Source: Sorangium cellulosum So ce56 (GTDB lineage Bacteria; Myxococcota_A; Polyangia; Polyangiales; Polyangiaceae). From it: a stretch of 64,000 nucleotides of DNA. The position numbers and the translations under genes were made by a program. The notes below the pieces were generated by a model. It was not told the origin of the DNA and searched no databases. It worked only from the letters and a program-made list of their open reading frames with translations. Below, in pieces: positions 32,823 to 41,316 of the stretch. Each line of letters opens with the position of its first letter. Position 1 is the stretch's first letter. The stretch spans positions 9,431,001 to 9,495,000 of the forward strand of contig NC_010162.1 in the NCBI RefSeq assembly GCF_000067165.1, given 5' to 3'.

Positions 32823-33679
32823 AGCTCGCGCTCGAGGCCGAGCAGCGTGAGCGTCTTCGCGGCGAGCCGCCGCCAGCGCGCGCCGTCGATCGGGAAGCCG
32901 AGGCGCTCGTAGTGGAGCGGGCCGTCGTGCGGCGGCCGGCGAAAATCGTACGCGGGCGCCGGCCGGAAGCGCTCGACCTCCGCGCCGAACGGGGCGAGCA
33001 CCTCCCGCTGGCTGGCGAAGCAGGCCAGCATGGCGCGCTTCCGCGACGCCTCGATGTCCGAGAGCCGGAGCGCGATCTCGGGGACGCCGGGGTGCGCGAT
33101 GAACTCGCCGGTGAGGAGGCGGCCGCGCGCGGCGTGGTACGACGCCGCCTCGAAGATCAGCGGCGCGGTGACGCCGTTCCAGAGGGCCAGCACCGCCGCC
33201 GCGTGGACGGCGAGCGCCACCGCGTCGTGATCGGGGTGGCCGCCCTCGTAAGGGTGGGTGAACACCACCTCGGGCCGCGTCCGGGCGAACAGCTCGACCA
33301 GCCGCCGGGTGAGGCTCGGCGCCTCCTCGATCGCCTCCTGGTCGACCGCGCCGAGGCACCTGAGCCGCCCCGCGGGCACGTTGCCGGCCGACATGGCGCG
33401 GGTCACCTCCTCGCGCCGGAGCGCGGCGTAGCGCTCGCGCCCGATGCCGGCGAGGCCCGCCGGCACGAAGCGCTCGTCGCGCGGCGCCCCGTCGGTCACG
33501 TGGACCACCTCGATCGGGCTGAGCCGGCCGATCCGCGCGCCGAGCCCGATGGTCTCGTCGTCCGGATGGGCGAGCACGACGAGACAGCGCGGCACCCGGC
33601 CCGACGAGAGCCACGAGAACGGCGGCCACGCGAGCTCCTGGGCGGAGGGGCCCTGGCGGCGCAGCACGGCGAGGTTCAC
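32813..33679 (-). CDS. PIG-L family N-acetylsugar deacetylase
   Basis: The GTG at 33679, with GGAGGTG eight bases upstream, gives 288 residues. The zinc-binding motif A-H-P-D-D-E appears near residue 38, and H-P-Y-E-G-G-H-P-D-H-D holds the second histidine pair, as in GlcNAc-inositol and diacetylchitobiose deacetylases. It should remove an acetyl group from an amino sugar on the glycan or its precursor. It is separated from the upstream hydrolase gene by about 300 bases, so it may have its own promoter. Confidence 0.85.
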   Translation of the reverse strand: MNLAVLRRQGPSAQELAWPPFSWLSSGRVPRCLVVLAHPDDETIGLGARIGRLSPIEVVHVTDGAPRDERFVPAGLAGIGRERYAALRREEVTRAMSAGNVPAGRLRCLGAVDQEAIEEAPSLTRRLVELFARTRPEVVFTHPYEGGHPDHDAVALAVHAAAVLALWNGVTAPLIFEAASYHAARGRLLTGEFIAHPGVPEIALRLSDIEASRKRAMLACFASQREVLAPFGAEVERFRPAPAYDFRRPPHDGPLHYERLGFPIDGARWRRLAAKTLTLLGLERELCL

Positions 33680-33981
33680 GACGGCACCTCCGCGCGCCCG
33701 CGGCGCGGCTCGGCCCGCGGCCCCGGTCGCCCCCCCGGGGTGCCGCGGTGCTCCTCGGGTAACCTCTTTCGCTTCGGCGTGCTCGCGATGTGGGACATGA
33801 GCCACCTGGAGCGCATGCGGTCAGGTCGTCCTGGCGCAAAACGCAGCGATCTCCACACTACCAAACGGCGACGCGGCGCGCCAGACGGCGCGTAAAGCGC
33901 GGACAGACGAGGCGGCGCGTACCCGCCCCTCGCCTCTCTGCGCTCTTTGCGCGCGTTACGCACGTTACGCACGGCGTCGTC
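33680..33981. other. Intergenic gap within the second glycan locus
   Basis: About 300 bases without a recognisable gene. A direct 9-base repeat GTTACGCAC occurs at 33955-33963 and 33964-33972. The gap would permit a promoter for the PIG-L and GT4 genes, but no clear -35/-10 pair is visible. Confidence 0.5.
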
Positions 33982-34866
33982 TCATGCGTAGCGCCGCGTC
34001 ATCCGGGCGCAGAAGTCGGCGAACTCCTCGATCCGATGCGGAGGGCTCGTGTGGTGGGGCCTGACGCCGGCGTGCTCCGGGGTGAAGCAGTAGGTCAGGG
34101 TCACCTCGAACGGCTCGAGCGCCTTCATCTGCCGGTCGAACCAGGCCTCCGCGCCGGGGCGGAAGCTGTCGGCCCAGCTGAGGCCCGTGCGGAGGTGGCG
34201 CACCCCGAGCTCCTTCAGCCACGCCACCGCGTCGTCGAGCCTGTGGTCCTCGAAGTGGAACCACTGGCATAGACCGAATTCAGGTGTGTACTCCGGGAAG
34301 AGCCGGAGCGCGCGCTTGGGCGTCCCGTCCTCGCGGAGCAGGCCCATGTAGAAATGCCGGTAATACGACGAGCCCTCGGCCTCGCGGTGCCGGGTCGTCG
34401 CCGGCCACGCGCGCGGCAGATCATAGAGGCTGTACCAGTGGATCCGCTCGACCTTGCCGCGGAGCAGCTCGGCGCTCCGCCGGAGACCGAACTCCTGCAC
34501 CTCCTCGGCGCCGAACGTGGAGACGCCGATCTCGGTGATCCAGAGCGGCCTGTCGGTCACCACGCGGATCTCCTCGATCTTGGCGGGCCACTCGTGGATC
34601 TGCCAGTGATTCCAGTCGAGAGGGAAGCCGTGCACCGCGACCACATCGACGTGCTCGAGCACGCCCTGCCGCCCCATGTTGGCGATGAACCCCGGATCGA
34701 TCGGCGAGATGCCGCCCAGCACGCGCAGCAGCCAGTGGCGCTCGCTCCGGATCGCGTCCGCGGCGAGCTTCACCATGGTTCCGTACGTCGTCCACTCGGG
34801 GTCGATCTCGAAATCCCAGTGCGACTTGTTGTTGGGCTCGTTCCAGAGCATCACCGCCTCGATCAC
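33982..34866 (-). CDS. Circularly permuted TIM-barrel glycoside hydrolase (beta-xylosidase-like)
   Basis: The GTG at 34866 overlaps the stop of the methyltransferase gene (GTGA) and gives 294 residues. The protein opens directly on W-N-E-P-N-N with Glu10 as the acid/base, which in clan GH-A enzymes lies at the end of strand 4. Then come strand 5 (L-G-G-I-S-P), strand 6 (V-D-V-V-A-V-H-G-F-P), strand 7 with the nucleophile Glu112 in W-I-T-E-I-G, and strand 8 (I-H-W-Y-S-L-Y-D-L). After Y-M-G-L-L-R-E-D-G-T-P-K, where such enzymes normally end, the sequence continues with what looks like strands 1-3: F-G-L-C-Q-W-F-H-F-E, L-G-V-R-H-L-R-T-G-L-S-W-A-D, V-T-L-T-Y-C-F-T-P-E, and ends R-M-T-R-R-Y-A. No signal peptide. 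Xylosidase specificity is inferred from resemblance. Confidence 0.8.
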   Translation of the reverse strand: MIEAVMLWNEPNNKSHWDFEIDPEWTTYGTMVKLAADAIRSERHWLLRVLGGISPIDPGFIANMGRQGVLEHVDVVAVHGFPLDWNHWQIHEWPAKIEEIRVVTDRPLWITEIGVSTFGAEEVQEFGLRRSAELLRGKVERIHWYSLYDLPRAWPATTRHREAEGSSYYRHFYMGLLREDGTPKRALRLFPEYTPEFGLCQWFHFEDHRLDDAVAWLKELGVRHLRTGLSWADSFRPGAEAWFDRQMKALEPFEVTLTYCFTPEHAGVRPHHTSPPHRIEEFADFCARMTRRYA

Positions 34867-35666
34867 GCCTGCTCTCCCTTCACGAAAGCTCGCCTCGCCG
34901 GGTAGACGGCGCCAGGCGGACGACCGGCGGCCCTCTCGCGCCGGCGGCAGAGATAGACCTCGGGCTCGGGGTGGTTCACGATCTCGAAGCCGGCGCTCCG
35001 CAGCATCGCCTCGGCGCAAGCCCGGTTGGGCACCCACCAGTTGGTCGGGTCGTGCGCATAGCTGTGCTCCACGAAGTGGAGCCGGGGATAACCGGCCTCG
35101 TCGAAGATCTCCTCCTCGGAGAAGGGGAAATCTTCCTCCAGCGGCGCCACCTCCGCGCTGCCGCGCTGCATGCTCTGGAAGATCAGCGTGTGTCCGACCA
35201 CGTGCTCGTGGAGCAGATCGAGCGCCAGGAGCGGGTGGCGGAGGTGGTAGAGGACGCCCAGGAAGAGCACGAGATCGAAGCGCTCTCCGAGGCTGCCGAC
35301 GTCGTACACGGAGAGGTTCCGGAACTCGATGTCCGCCCCGGAGACCTCCGCGGCGAAGCGCGCCTGCGCCAGGTAGTCCTCGTCGCTGTCGATCCCGAGG
35401 ACGCGCGCCGCCCCGCGCCGCTTCATCTCGAGCGAGTAGAAGCCGGCGTTGCAGCCGATGTCGAGGACCGTCTTGCCCGTGAGATCCGCCGGGACGGCGT
35501 CGGCGAAGCCCCTCCATTTGAACGCGGGGTAATCCCCCAGGAAATGGTCGGGCGCCGTCTTCACCCCGCGGAGATCGAGGTTGTGGAACCACGGCCCGAG
35601 CCCGCGCACGCGCTCCTGGATCTGCTCCCGCGTCCACTTCGCCGCTCCCTCGACGCACCTCTCCAT
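34863..35666 (-). CDS. SAM-dependent methyltransferase of a glycan cassette
   Basis: The ATG at 35666, with GGGGAGGAG upstream, gives 267 residues. The Rossmann motif I is V-L-D-I-G-C-N-A-G-F-Y, with the acidic end of strand 2 in L-G-I-D-S-D, and L-V-L-F-L-G-V-L-Y-H-L-R-H-P (post-II region). N-terminal W-F-H-N-L-D-L-R-G-V and N-W-W-V-P-N-R in the C-terminal half resemble the group modelled as TIGR04290 (Rta_06860 family), as far as I recall. It would methylate a sugar hydroxyl or carboxyl group. It follows the nucleotidyltransferase by 11 bases. Confidence 0.85.
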   Translation of the reverse strand: MERCVEGAAKWTREQIQERVRGLGPWFHNLDLRGVKTAPDHFLGDYPAFKWRGFADAVPADLTGKTVLDIGCNAGFYSLEMKRRGAARVLGIDSDEDYLAQARFAAEVSGADIEFRNLSVYDVGSLGERFDLVLFLGVLYHLRHPLLALDLLHEHVVGHTLIFQSMQRGSAEVAPLEEDFPFSEEEIFDEAGYPRLHFVEHSYAHDPTNWWVPNRACAEAMLRSAGFEIVNHPEPEVYLCRRRERAAGRPPGAVYPARRAFVKGEQA

Positions 35667-35677
35667 GGCTCCTCCCC

Positions 35678-36406
35678 TCACGCGGCGGCGCGGCTGAGGA
35701 GCTGGATGGCCTCGTGGTAGCCGTGCAGCGTCCCCACGTCGACATAGGCCTCTCCGGCGCGCACGGCGCGCGCGCTGCCGCCGCGGGCGAGGTACTCGTT
35801 CACGAGCGTCCCGATGTACGGGTCCTCCCGCCCGCGCTCGCGCCAGAGGTCGTGGAGCTCCTGCATCACCGCCCCCGTGAGCCTGAAGGCGCCCCAGACC
35901 CACCGCGAGCGCGCGTTGCGCTGCTTGACCTGGATCTCGAGCACCCGGCCCCCCTCGTCGGTGACGACCGCGTCGAAGAGCTCCGGATGCTCGACCGGAA
36001 AGAGCAGGAACGAGAGCCCCCCGCCGCCGAGCGAGCAGAGCCCGTGCTCAGGGAACCACACCGTGTCGGGGAGCCCCACGAGCACGTCCTCCTCCGGCCG
36101 GATCCAGGGGAGCGACCGGAAGATGGCGTCGCAGAGCCCGGCGGCGGCCGGCTGCACCACATAACAGATGTGCGCCGGGCCGACGCTCGCGCCGTAGTAC
36201 TCGACGATATCCGACTTGCCCGGCGAGATCACCATGCAGAGCCGGGTCGCGCCGGCGAGCACCATCCGGTCGATGAGGTACTCGCTGACCGCGCGCGGCC
36301 GCTCCACGTCGCCGTCCAGGCGCGTCCCCACCGGGAGCAGCTCCTTCGAGAACGCGAGCGGCTGGATCCTGCTGCCCAGGCCCGCCGCCGGAATCACTCC
36401 CCACAT
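35678..36406 (-). CDS. Sugar-1-phosphate nucleotidyltransferase
   Basis: A 242-residue protein beginning W-G-V-I-P-A-A-G-L-G-S-R-I-Q-P-L, the NTP-binding loop of nucleotidyl transferases (G-L-G-S-R replaces the common G-x-G-T-R). A Lys in F-S-K-E-L-L-P-V-G is the expected phosphate contact. Later V-L-V-G-L-P-D-T-V-W supplies the metal-binding Asp and Y-V-D-V-G-T the second metal ligand. It activates a sugar-1-phosphate as an NDP sugar; whether UTP or dTTP is used cannot be told. It lacks a lengthy C-terminal domain. Confidence 0.85.
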   Translation of the reverse strand: MWGVIPAAGLGSRIQPLAFSKELLPVGTRLDGDVERPRAVSEYLIDRMVLAGATRLCMVISPGKSDIVEYYGASVGPAHICYVVQPAAAGLCDAIFRSLPWIRPEEDVLVGLPDTVWFPEHGLCSLGGGGLSFLLFPVEHPELFDAVVTDEGGRVLEIQVKQRNARSRWVWGAFRLTGAVMQELHDLWRERGREDPYIGTLVNEYLARGGSARAVRAGEAYVDVGTLHGYHEAIQLLSRAAA

Positions 36407-36446
36407 CGCGCCGTCCCTCCGTTCGATGAGCCGACCTCGGCTCCGT

Positions 36447-37526
36447 TCAGTGAGCCGAGACCGACTCGAGAATGGCCACGAGCTCCGCCGCGCGGCGCGC
36501 GGCGCTGTGCTCCGCGAGCGCCCGCTCCCGCGCCGCGCGGGCGATGGCCGCGATCTCGCCCTCCGGGAGCGAGAGCGCCGCGACCGCCTCGTCCGTGGTC
36601 GCCGCCACGAGGATCTCCCTCCCCGGCGTGAAGAACCGGTCGAGCCCCTCCCACCCGTCGCTCAGGATCGGCGTCCCGCAGGCGGCGGCCTCGAAGAGCC
36701 GGCCGGAAGGGCAGTAGCCCATCGCCGCCATCGCCCCCCGCGTCACGTTGAGCGTCAGCCGCGAGGAGCAATAGAACGCCGGGTGATCCGGCGGCGCCAC
36801 GTGGCGCAGGTAATAGACGTTGTCGCCGTTCTGCGCCCACGGGAAGTCCTCGGGATAGAGCGAGCCCCCGATGACGAACCGCCGCTCGGGCAGCCTCCTC
36901 GCCGCCTCGAGGAAGAGGCGGGAGAGCGCCGCCTGCCGGTCGGCGGCGTACGTGCCGAGGTACGAGAGATCCCCGCGGAAGCCGTCCCGCGGCGGGACCG
37001 GGCGGTGCACCGCCGGGTCCGCGCTGCCGTAGAGCGGGAACACCCGCCGGGCGCCGAGCTGCGCCTGGAGCCGATCGAGCGCCGCGCCGCCGGTGTAGCT
37101 GAGCACGCAGTCGAAATCGGCGAGGCCTCGAGGGCCGATGTAGCCGACCGGCTGTCCGGCCTGGATGCGATCCAGCGTCACCGGCGTGTCGAGATCGTAG
37201 AAGACCTTGAGCGCGCCGGACTCGAGGACCAGGTCGGTCGCGGGGCCGCCGTCGGGGCAGTACGACGTGACCATCGCCGCGTCGGCCTCGCGGACGGCGC
37301 GCCTGGCGTCGGGGAGGACGTCCTCGAACGAGGTGTAGAGCCGGAGCGTGTTGCCGTGCGAGAGCGCGGTCAGGTCCCGGTGCGCGGCGTAATAAGGGAC
37401 GTCGCGCTCGAAGAAGGTGACGCGGTGCCCGGCCCGCCCGAGGGCGGAGACGACGCCGCGCCACAGCGTGGCGTGGCCGTTGCCCCAGGACGAGCTGATC
37501 GTCAGACCGAAGATGACGAGCCTCAT
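36447..37526 (-). CDS. CgeB-like glycosyltransferase
   Basis: The ATG at 37526 overlaps the HD-protein stop (ATGA) and gives 359 residues. The N-terminus F-G-L-T-I-S-S-S-W-G-N-G-H-A-T, F-Y-D-L-D-T-P-V-T-L, Y-L-G-T-Y-A-A-D-R-Q and F-E-A-A-A-C-G-T-P-I-L-S-D are shared with the 17053-18216 enzyme of the + strand operon. It is a GT-B transferase of the same pathway, and the similarity is the best sequence link between the two glycan loci. Confidence 0.85.
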   Translation of the reverse strand: MRLVIFGLTISSSWGNGHATLWRGVVSALGRAGHRVTFFERDVPYYAAHRDLTALSHGNTLRLYTSFEDVLPDARRAVREADAAMVTSYCPDGGPATDLVLESGALKVFYDLDTPVTLDRIQAGQPVGYIGPRGLADFDCVLSYTGGAALDRLQAQLGARRVFPLYGSADPAVHRPVPPRDGFRGDLSYLGTYAADRQAALSRLFLEAARRLPERRFVIGGSLYPEDFPWAQNGDNVYYLRHVAPPDHPAFYCSSRLTLNVTRGAMAAMGYCPSGRLFEAAACGTPILSDGWEGLDRFFTPGREILVAATTDEAVAALSLPEGEIAAIARAARERALAEHSAARRAAELVAILESVSAH

Positions 37527-38506
37527 GGCGGAGCGGACCTCCTCGATGCCTGCGTCTCCGGCGCAAGCGCCGGCGGCCTGCCCGGCTCGCCGGGGATCAT
37601 CGCTTCCACCTCGGGGCGGCAGCGGATCCGCGGCAAGAGCGCCCTTGCCTCGGGCCGGAGGCGGCGGAGCGTGTACGCCACCTTGGCGCGGGTGTGCTCG
37701 GCCCCGTAGCAGTCGAGGAACCCGGCGCTGTTCAGCGAGAAGAACGAGAGCGCGTCGGCGTCGTTCAGCAAGGCGAGCTCGGCGTCGTCCCCCGGCCGCT
37801 CGTGCGACGCCACCAGGGCGCCGATCCGGTCGATGACCTCCTGCGCGAGCCCGACGCCGGTGAGCGCGGCGCGCGTCAGGGCGGCCCCGCGCCGGGCGTG
37901 CTCGTCCTTGAACGCCTGGTAGTCCGGGGCGCGGTGCTCTCTCCGGACGTCCGCCTCGGAGACGAGCCGCTCCACGTCGTGGAAGAGCGCCGCCACCTGG
38001 ACGGCGACGCCGGCGCGCGGCTCGAGCCGGAGCATCCATTGCCAGACGTCGATCGCATGATCGTGGTCGGCGCGGACGAGCGGCCTGTCGAGATCGTGGA
38101 GCTCCCGGTGCCGCGCGAGGACCCGGTCGAACACCTCGGTCGCGGAGGCGAGATTCCTCCTGCGGAGGAAGCGCTGGCACCGTGTGAGGACCTCGTGGGC
38201 GGCGCGCGCGGCGCCCGCTCGCTCGAGCCCCTCGATGCGGAGGTCGAAGAGGCCGCCGGCGTCGAGCGCGTGCAGGCGGGTGTCGAGCGCCCACAGGTCG
38301 AGCGCCGACGCGCGCCACGCGCGGGCGTCGACGACGGCGTGGAGCGCCCCCCCGGATGGGCCGGGCGCGCCGCTCTCCACCTCCACGCCAGGGAACTCCC
38401 TGGAGAGCGCCGCCCTGTCGGACGGGGAGAGGAGCGGCGTCCCGCGGATCGAGCGTCCATCGCTGCTCGAAGAGGGGCCATCGATGAGGATGAGGCGCTT
38501 GAGCAT
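37523..38506 (-). CDS. HD-domain protein upstream of the CgeB-like gene
   Basis: A 327-residue protein. The region around residues 140-240 has H-D-H-A-I-D-V-W-Q-W-M and A-A-L-F-H-D-V-E-R (the HD pair), then S-H-E-R and N-D-A-D-A-L-S-F-F, in keeping with a metal-dependent phosphohydrolase fold related to DUF4202. No cyclic-nucleotide-related partner domain is attached. Being first in the second glycan operon and overlapping the CgeB-like gene by four bases, it may act on a phosphorylated intermediate or regulate the pathway. The last 35 residues are disordered-looking. Confidence 0.7.
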   Translation of the reverse strand: MLKRLILIDGPSSSSDGRSIRGTPLLSPSDRAALSREFPGVEVESGAPGPSGGALHAVVDARAWRASALDLWALDTRLHALDAGGLFDLRIEGLERAGAARAAHEVLTRCQRFLRRRNLASATEVFDRVLARHRELHDLDRPLVRADHDHAIDVWQWMLRLEPRAGVAVQVAALFHDVERLVSEADVRREHRAPDYQAFKDEHARRGAALTRAALTGVGLAQEVIDRIGALVASHERPGDDAELALLNDADALSFFSLNSAGFLDCYGAEHTRAKVAYTLRRLRPEARALLPRIRCRPEVEAMIPGEPGRPPALAPETQASRRSAPP

Positions 38507-38852
38507 GAGCGTGCGCTCTCCGGTCAGCCACCGGGATGGAGCTCGACACAGCTGCCGCGCGCGGCTGCCGCGGACGAACCGGGATCGCAGGTGGGGAACC
38601 TATCGCCGCGGTCCTCACCGCACCATCGCGGAAATTCCGTAGAGCAACGTCGGGAAAGAAATGAGCGCGAGACGTGGGATCACCGTAGCCACGCCAGCCG
38701 CGGCTATCTCCCCTCGACGCGCCGCCGCGAGCCCCGGCGTCCGCTCCGCGGCCGCCTTGCCACGACGGCCGTACCTGGTCCGCCTGGGCTGCGCGCGCGC
38801 CGGCCGGGGTCGCCCGGGCGTGGCTCACTGCCCCTGATACCGCATCTCCCGC
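38507..38852. other. Intergenic region upstream of the second glycan operon
   Basis: About 345 bases between the HD gene start and the pseudogene. The promoter of the - strand operon should be here. I see no distinct promoter, and no other gene. Confidence 0.4.
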
Positions 38853-39095
38853 TCACAGCGGAGTCTCCGGAGGGATGACGACGGGGTTGATCGCTCGAAC
38901 GCTCGCGCCGGCCGGGTAAGCGTCGCTGTTGTTGTGGAAGGGCACCTCCGACCCCCAGCCCCACACGGTCACGCTGAACGGGCCATCGCTGTACGCCTCG
39001 TGTTTGCCGTTGCTGCACCCCTCCTGGCTCTGGAAGTTGTTCCGCACGAGATCGCGCCAGGTCACCTCGACCTGTCCCGCGCTGTCCACGGGCAT
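38853..39095 (-). pseudogene. C-terminal fragment of an IgGFc-binding-type protein
   Basis: Eighty residues ending in G-P-F-S-V-T-V-W-G-W-G and A-Y-P-A-G-A-S-V-R-A-I-N-P-V-V-I-P-P, which read like the end of large IgGFc-binding-family surface proteins of myxobacteria. A TAG stops the frame directly before the first ATG (39096-39098), so the bulk of the gene, normally several hundred residues longer, is missing. The remnant probably marks an ancient deletion. Confidence 0.55.
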
Positions 39096-39098
39096 CTA

Positions 39099-39425
39099 CC
39101 GGTCGCTCGGCGTCGCAAGGCTGCTCGCCGCTGGACTTTTACTGGGCAAGAAACTTCTTTTCGCAGGGAGAGCGAGAACAGGTCCATCCAACAGCCATGC
39201 GAAATCGCGACGTACGCAACGACAGAGAGCAGCCTCCGCATCGGAGCTCTCCCCCATGGCGGCGGATCGAGGAGGGCGAGGCGGCATGTTTCCAGTCGGC
39301 GCGGGAGCTGGCCCAGGAGGATGGCAGCGCGGCCAGGTGCTCCTGCCGCCGCTCCAGGCCGAATTTATGAGGAGCATCACACGGCGGACCGGCGCCCATT
39401 GCGCGCCGCAGCCCGGTAAGCGAGT
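39099..39425. other. Intergenic region upstream of the PAS-PAS-STAS gene
   Basis: About 330 bases without a recognisable gene or a clear promoter. It includes the leader of the STAS sensor at 39426. Open frames here are low in similarity to anything I know. Confidence 0.4.
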
Positions 39426-40562
39426 GTGATACCGATGCAGCTTGCGCAGCGCTTGGCCGGGCTTGAGCTGTCGGCCATCCCCGTGTGGGTCCTCGACGTG
39501 GACCGCTCGCGGGTCTGCTGGGTGAACGAGGCCGGCCTGGAGCTGTGGAGGGCGCAGGATCGCGACGAGCTGTTCGCGCGCGATTTCTCGGCGGTGCCTG
39601 CGCCGATCCGGACGCGCTTCGAGGCCCTCGCCGCGCAGCTGCGCGAGGGGGGCGTCGTGCGCGAGAGCTGGACCTTCTACCCGCGCGGGGTGCCCGTGAC
39701 GGTGACGCTCCACTCCTCGAGCGTCGAGCTCGACGATGGGCGAATCGCGATCTTGAGCCAGGCGCTCCCCCCCGGGGGAGCGCCTGAGCCGGAGCTCGTC
39801 CGAGGCATCGAGGCGCTGCGCCACACCTCCGTGATGATCGCGTTCGTCGACCCGAGCGGAGACCTCCTGATGCAGAACCCAGCGGCTCTGCGGGCGTTCG
39901 GCCGCACCGGGACGTGGAGCGCCTGGCTGGGTGAGCCCGGCGAGGCGGACGCGATGCTCAGGGCGGCGCTGGACGGCGACATCGTGACGCGAGAGATGCT
40001 CGTCCGCACCGTGGACGGGGAGCGCCTGCACGCGATCGAGGGGCGAGCGGTGCGTGATCCCGTGACGGGCGCCCTGGGGGTCTTGTTCCACCACACGGAC
40101 GAGACGGCGCGAATCGGCGCGGAGCGCTCCGCCGAGGAGCGCGGCCGCCTGCTGGACGAGCTGAACGCGACGCTGGCGCTCGTCGAGCAGCAGCGCGGTG
40201 AGATCCTCGCCCTCTCCGCGCCCATCCTGGACGTGGGAGAGCGCGCGCTGGCGCTGCCGATCATCGGGGCGCTCAACCGAGAGCGGAGCGCGGAGATCGC
40301 GGCGCGGCTCCTGCCTGCGATCGCCGGCGGCGGGGTCGACCGCGTGATACTCGACATGACCGGCGCCGCGGCGCTCGACGACGCCGGCGCCAGGCACCTG
40401 ATCGAGATGGTGCGCGCCATCCGGCTGCTCGGCGCGTCCGCCATGATCACGGGCATCCAGCCCGCGCTGGCCCGCGCCCTGGTGGCATCGGGCTTTGACG
40501 GGACGGGCATCACCCTCGTGGGCTCCATCGCTCAGGGCCTCTCGCGTTCCAGGAAGCGGTGA
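39426..40562 (+). CDS. PAS-PAS-STAS sensor protein (RsbR-like)
   Basis: A 378-residue cytoplasmic protein starting at GTG 39426 (ATG 39435 is an alternative). Residues about 10-115 and 125-245 look like two PAS domains (V-W-V-L-D-V-D-R-S-R-V-C-W-V-N-E-A and I-A-F-V-D-P-S-G-D-L-L-M-Q-N-P), followed by a coiled segment and a STAS domain from about residue 260. The STAS core has L-D-M-T-G with Thr312 and later M-I-T-G-I-Q-P. It shows the same overall design as the protein at 1885-3294, but with a PAS in place of GAF. It probably belongs to a partner-switching sigma-factor or c-di-GMP-type control unit encoded elsewhere. Confidence 0.8.
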   Translation: MIPMQLAQRLAGLELSAIPVWVLDVDRSRVCWVNEAGLELWRAQDRDELFARDFSAVPAPIRTRFEALAAQLREGGVVRESWTFYPRGVPVTVTLHSSSVELDDGRIAILSQALPPGGAPEPELVRGIEALRHTSVMIAFVDPSGDLLMQNPAALRAFGRTGTWSAWLGEPGEADAMLRAALDGDIVTREMLVRTVDGERLHAIEGRAVRDPVTGALGVLFHHTDETARIGAERSAEERGRLLDELNATLALVEQQRGEILALSAPILDVGERALALPIIGALNRERSAEIAARLLPAIAGGGVDRVILDMTGAAALDDAGARHLIEMVRAIRLLGASAMITGIQPALARALVASGFDGTGITLVGSIAQGLSRSRKR

Positions 40563-40694
40563 TCCGGGGCTGCCGTCGTGCTCCGGCCAGGCGTCCGGCG
40601 ACGCCCTGGCTCGCGCTCGATCGCGACCGCGACGGCGTCATCCAGGATGGAGGCGAGCTACGAAGCTGACCGCGGCGGTGCTAGGGTGCCCCGC

Positions 40695-41156
40695 GTGCCG
40701 ACGATCTTCACCAAGGGCGATCTCCTCAACACCCCGGATCTCCACGCGTACGCGCACGGCGTGAGCTGCGTGGGCACGATGGACACGGGGATCTCCGTGA
40801 CGTTCAAGAAGCGCTGGCCGGGCCTGCTCCCGGCGTTCGAGCAGCGGAGCGCCGAGCGGAAGCTCCAGCTCGGGGAGGCCTTCGTCTGGAGCGAGGGCGG
40901 CGACACCGTGTACAGCCTCGCGATCCAGGAGAACGCGACGAAGAGGCCCACGCTCGCCGCGCTCGAGCGCTCGCTCGCCGCGATGGTGACGCACGCCGAA
41001 GGGGCGGGGATCGCGCGGATCGGCGTACCGCGCGTGGGCGCCGGCAAGACCGGCCTCGAATGGCTGCGCGTCAAGAGCATCCTCGTCAAGGTCGCCACCG
41101 ACAAGCCGGTCACGCTCGTGGTCTACGAGCAGTTCGTGCGCGCCCCGGGCGCCTGA
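40695..41156 (+). CDS. Macro-domain protein
   Basis: About 153 residues if read from GTG 40695 (a second GTG at 40686 is equally possible). F-T-K-G-D-L-L-N-T-P, V-S-C-V-G-T-M-D-T-G-I and R-I-G-V-P-R-V-G-A-G match the ADP-ribose-binding macro fold (GDLL strand, ligand loop, and the second phosphate loop). Such proteins bind ADP-ribose or hydrolyse O-acetyl-ADP-ribose. The gene is alone and converges on the VF530 gene. Confidence 0.75.
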   Translation: MPTIFTKGDLLNTPDLHAYAHGVSCVGTMDTGISVTFKKRWPGLLPAFEQRSAERKLQLGEAFVWSEGGDTVYSLAIQENATKRPTLAALERSLAAMVTHAEGAGIARIGVPRVGAGKTGLEWLRVKSILVKVATDKPVTLVVYEQFVRAPGA

Positions 41157-41316
41157 CCCCAGCGTCGGAGGACGTGATGCGCCCCCGCGGCATCGAGACC
41201 GGGGCCTGTCGTCCCAGGGCGATGCATGTCAGGGGCTGGTGAGCAGGCGCTCGCGGTGATCACGACACCGCGCCGCTCCCAGATCCCGGCGCTCGGCGTG
41301 CGATCGAGCCGGCCGG

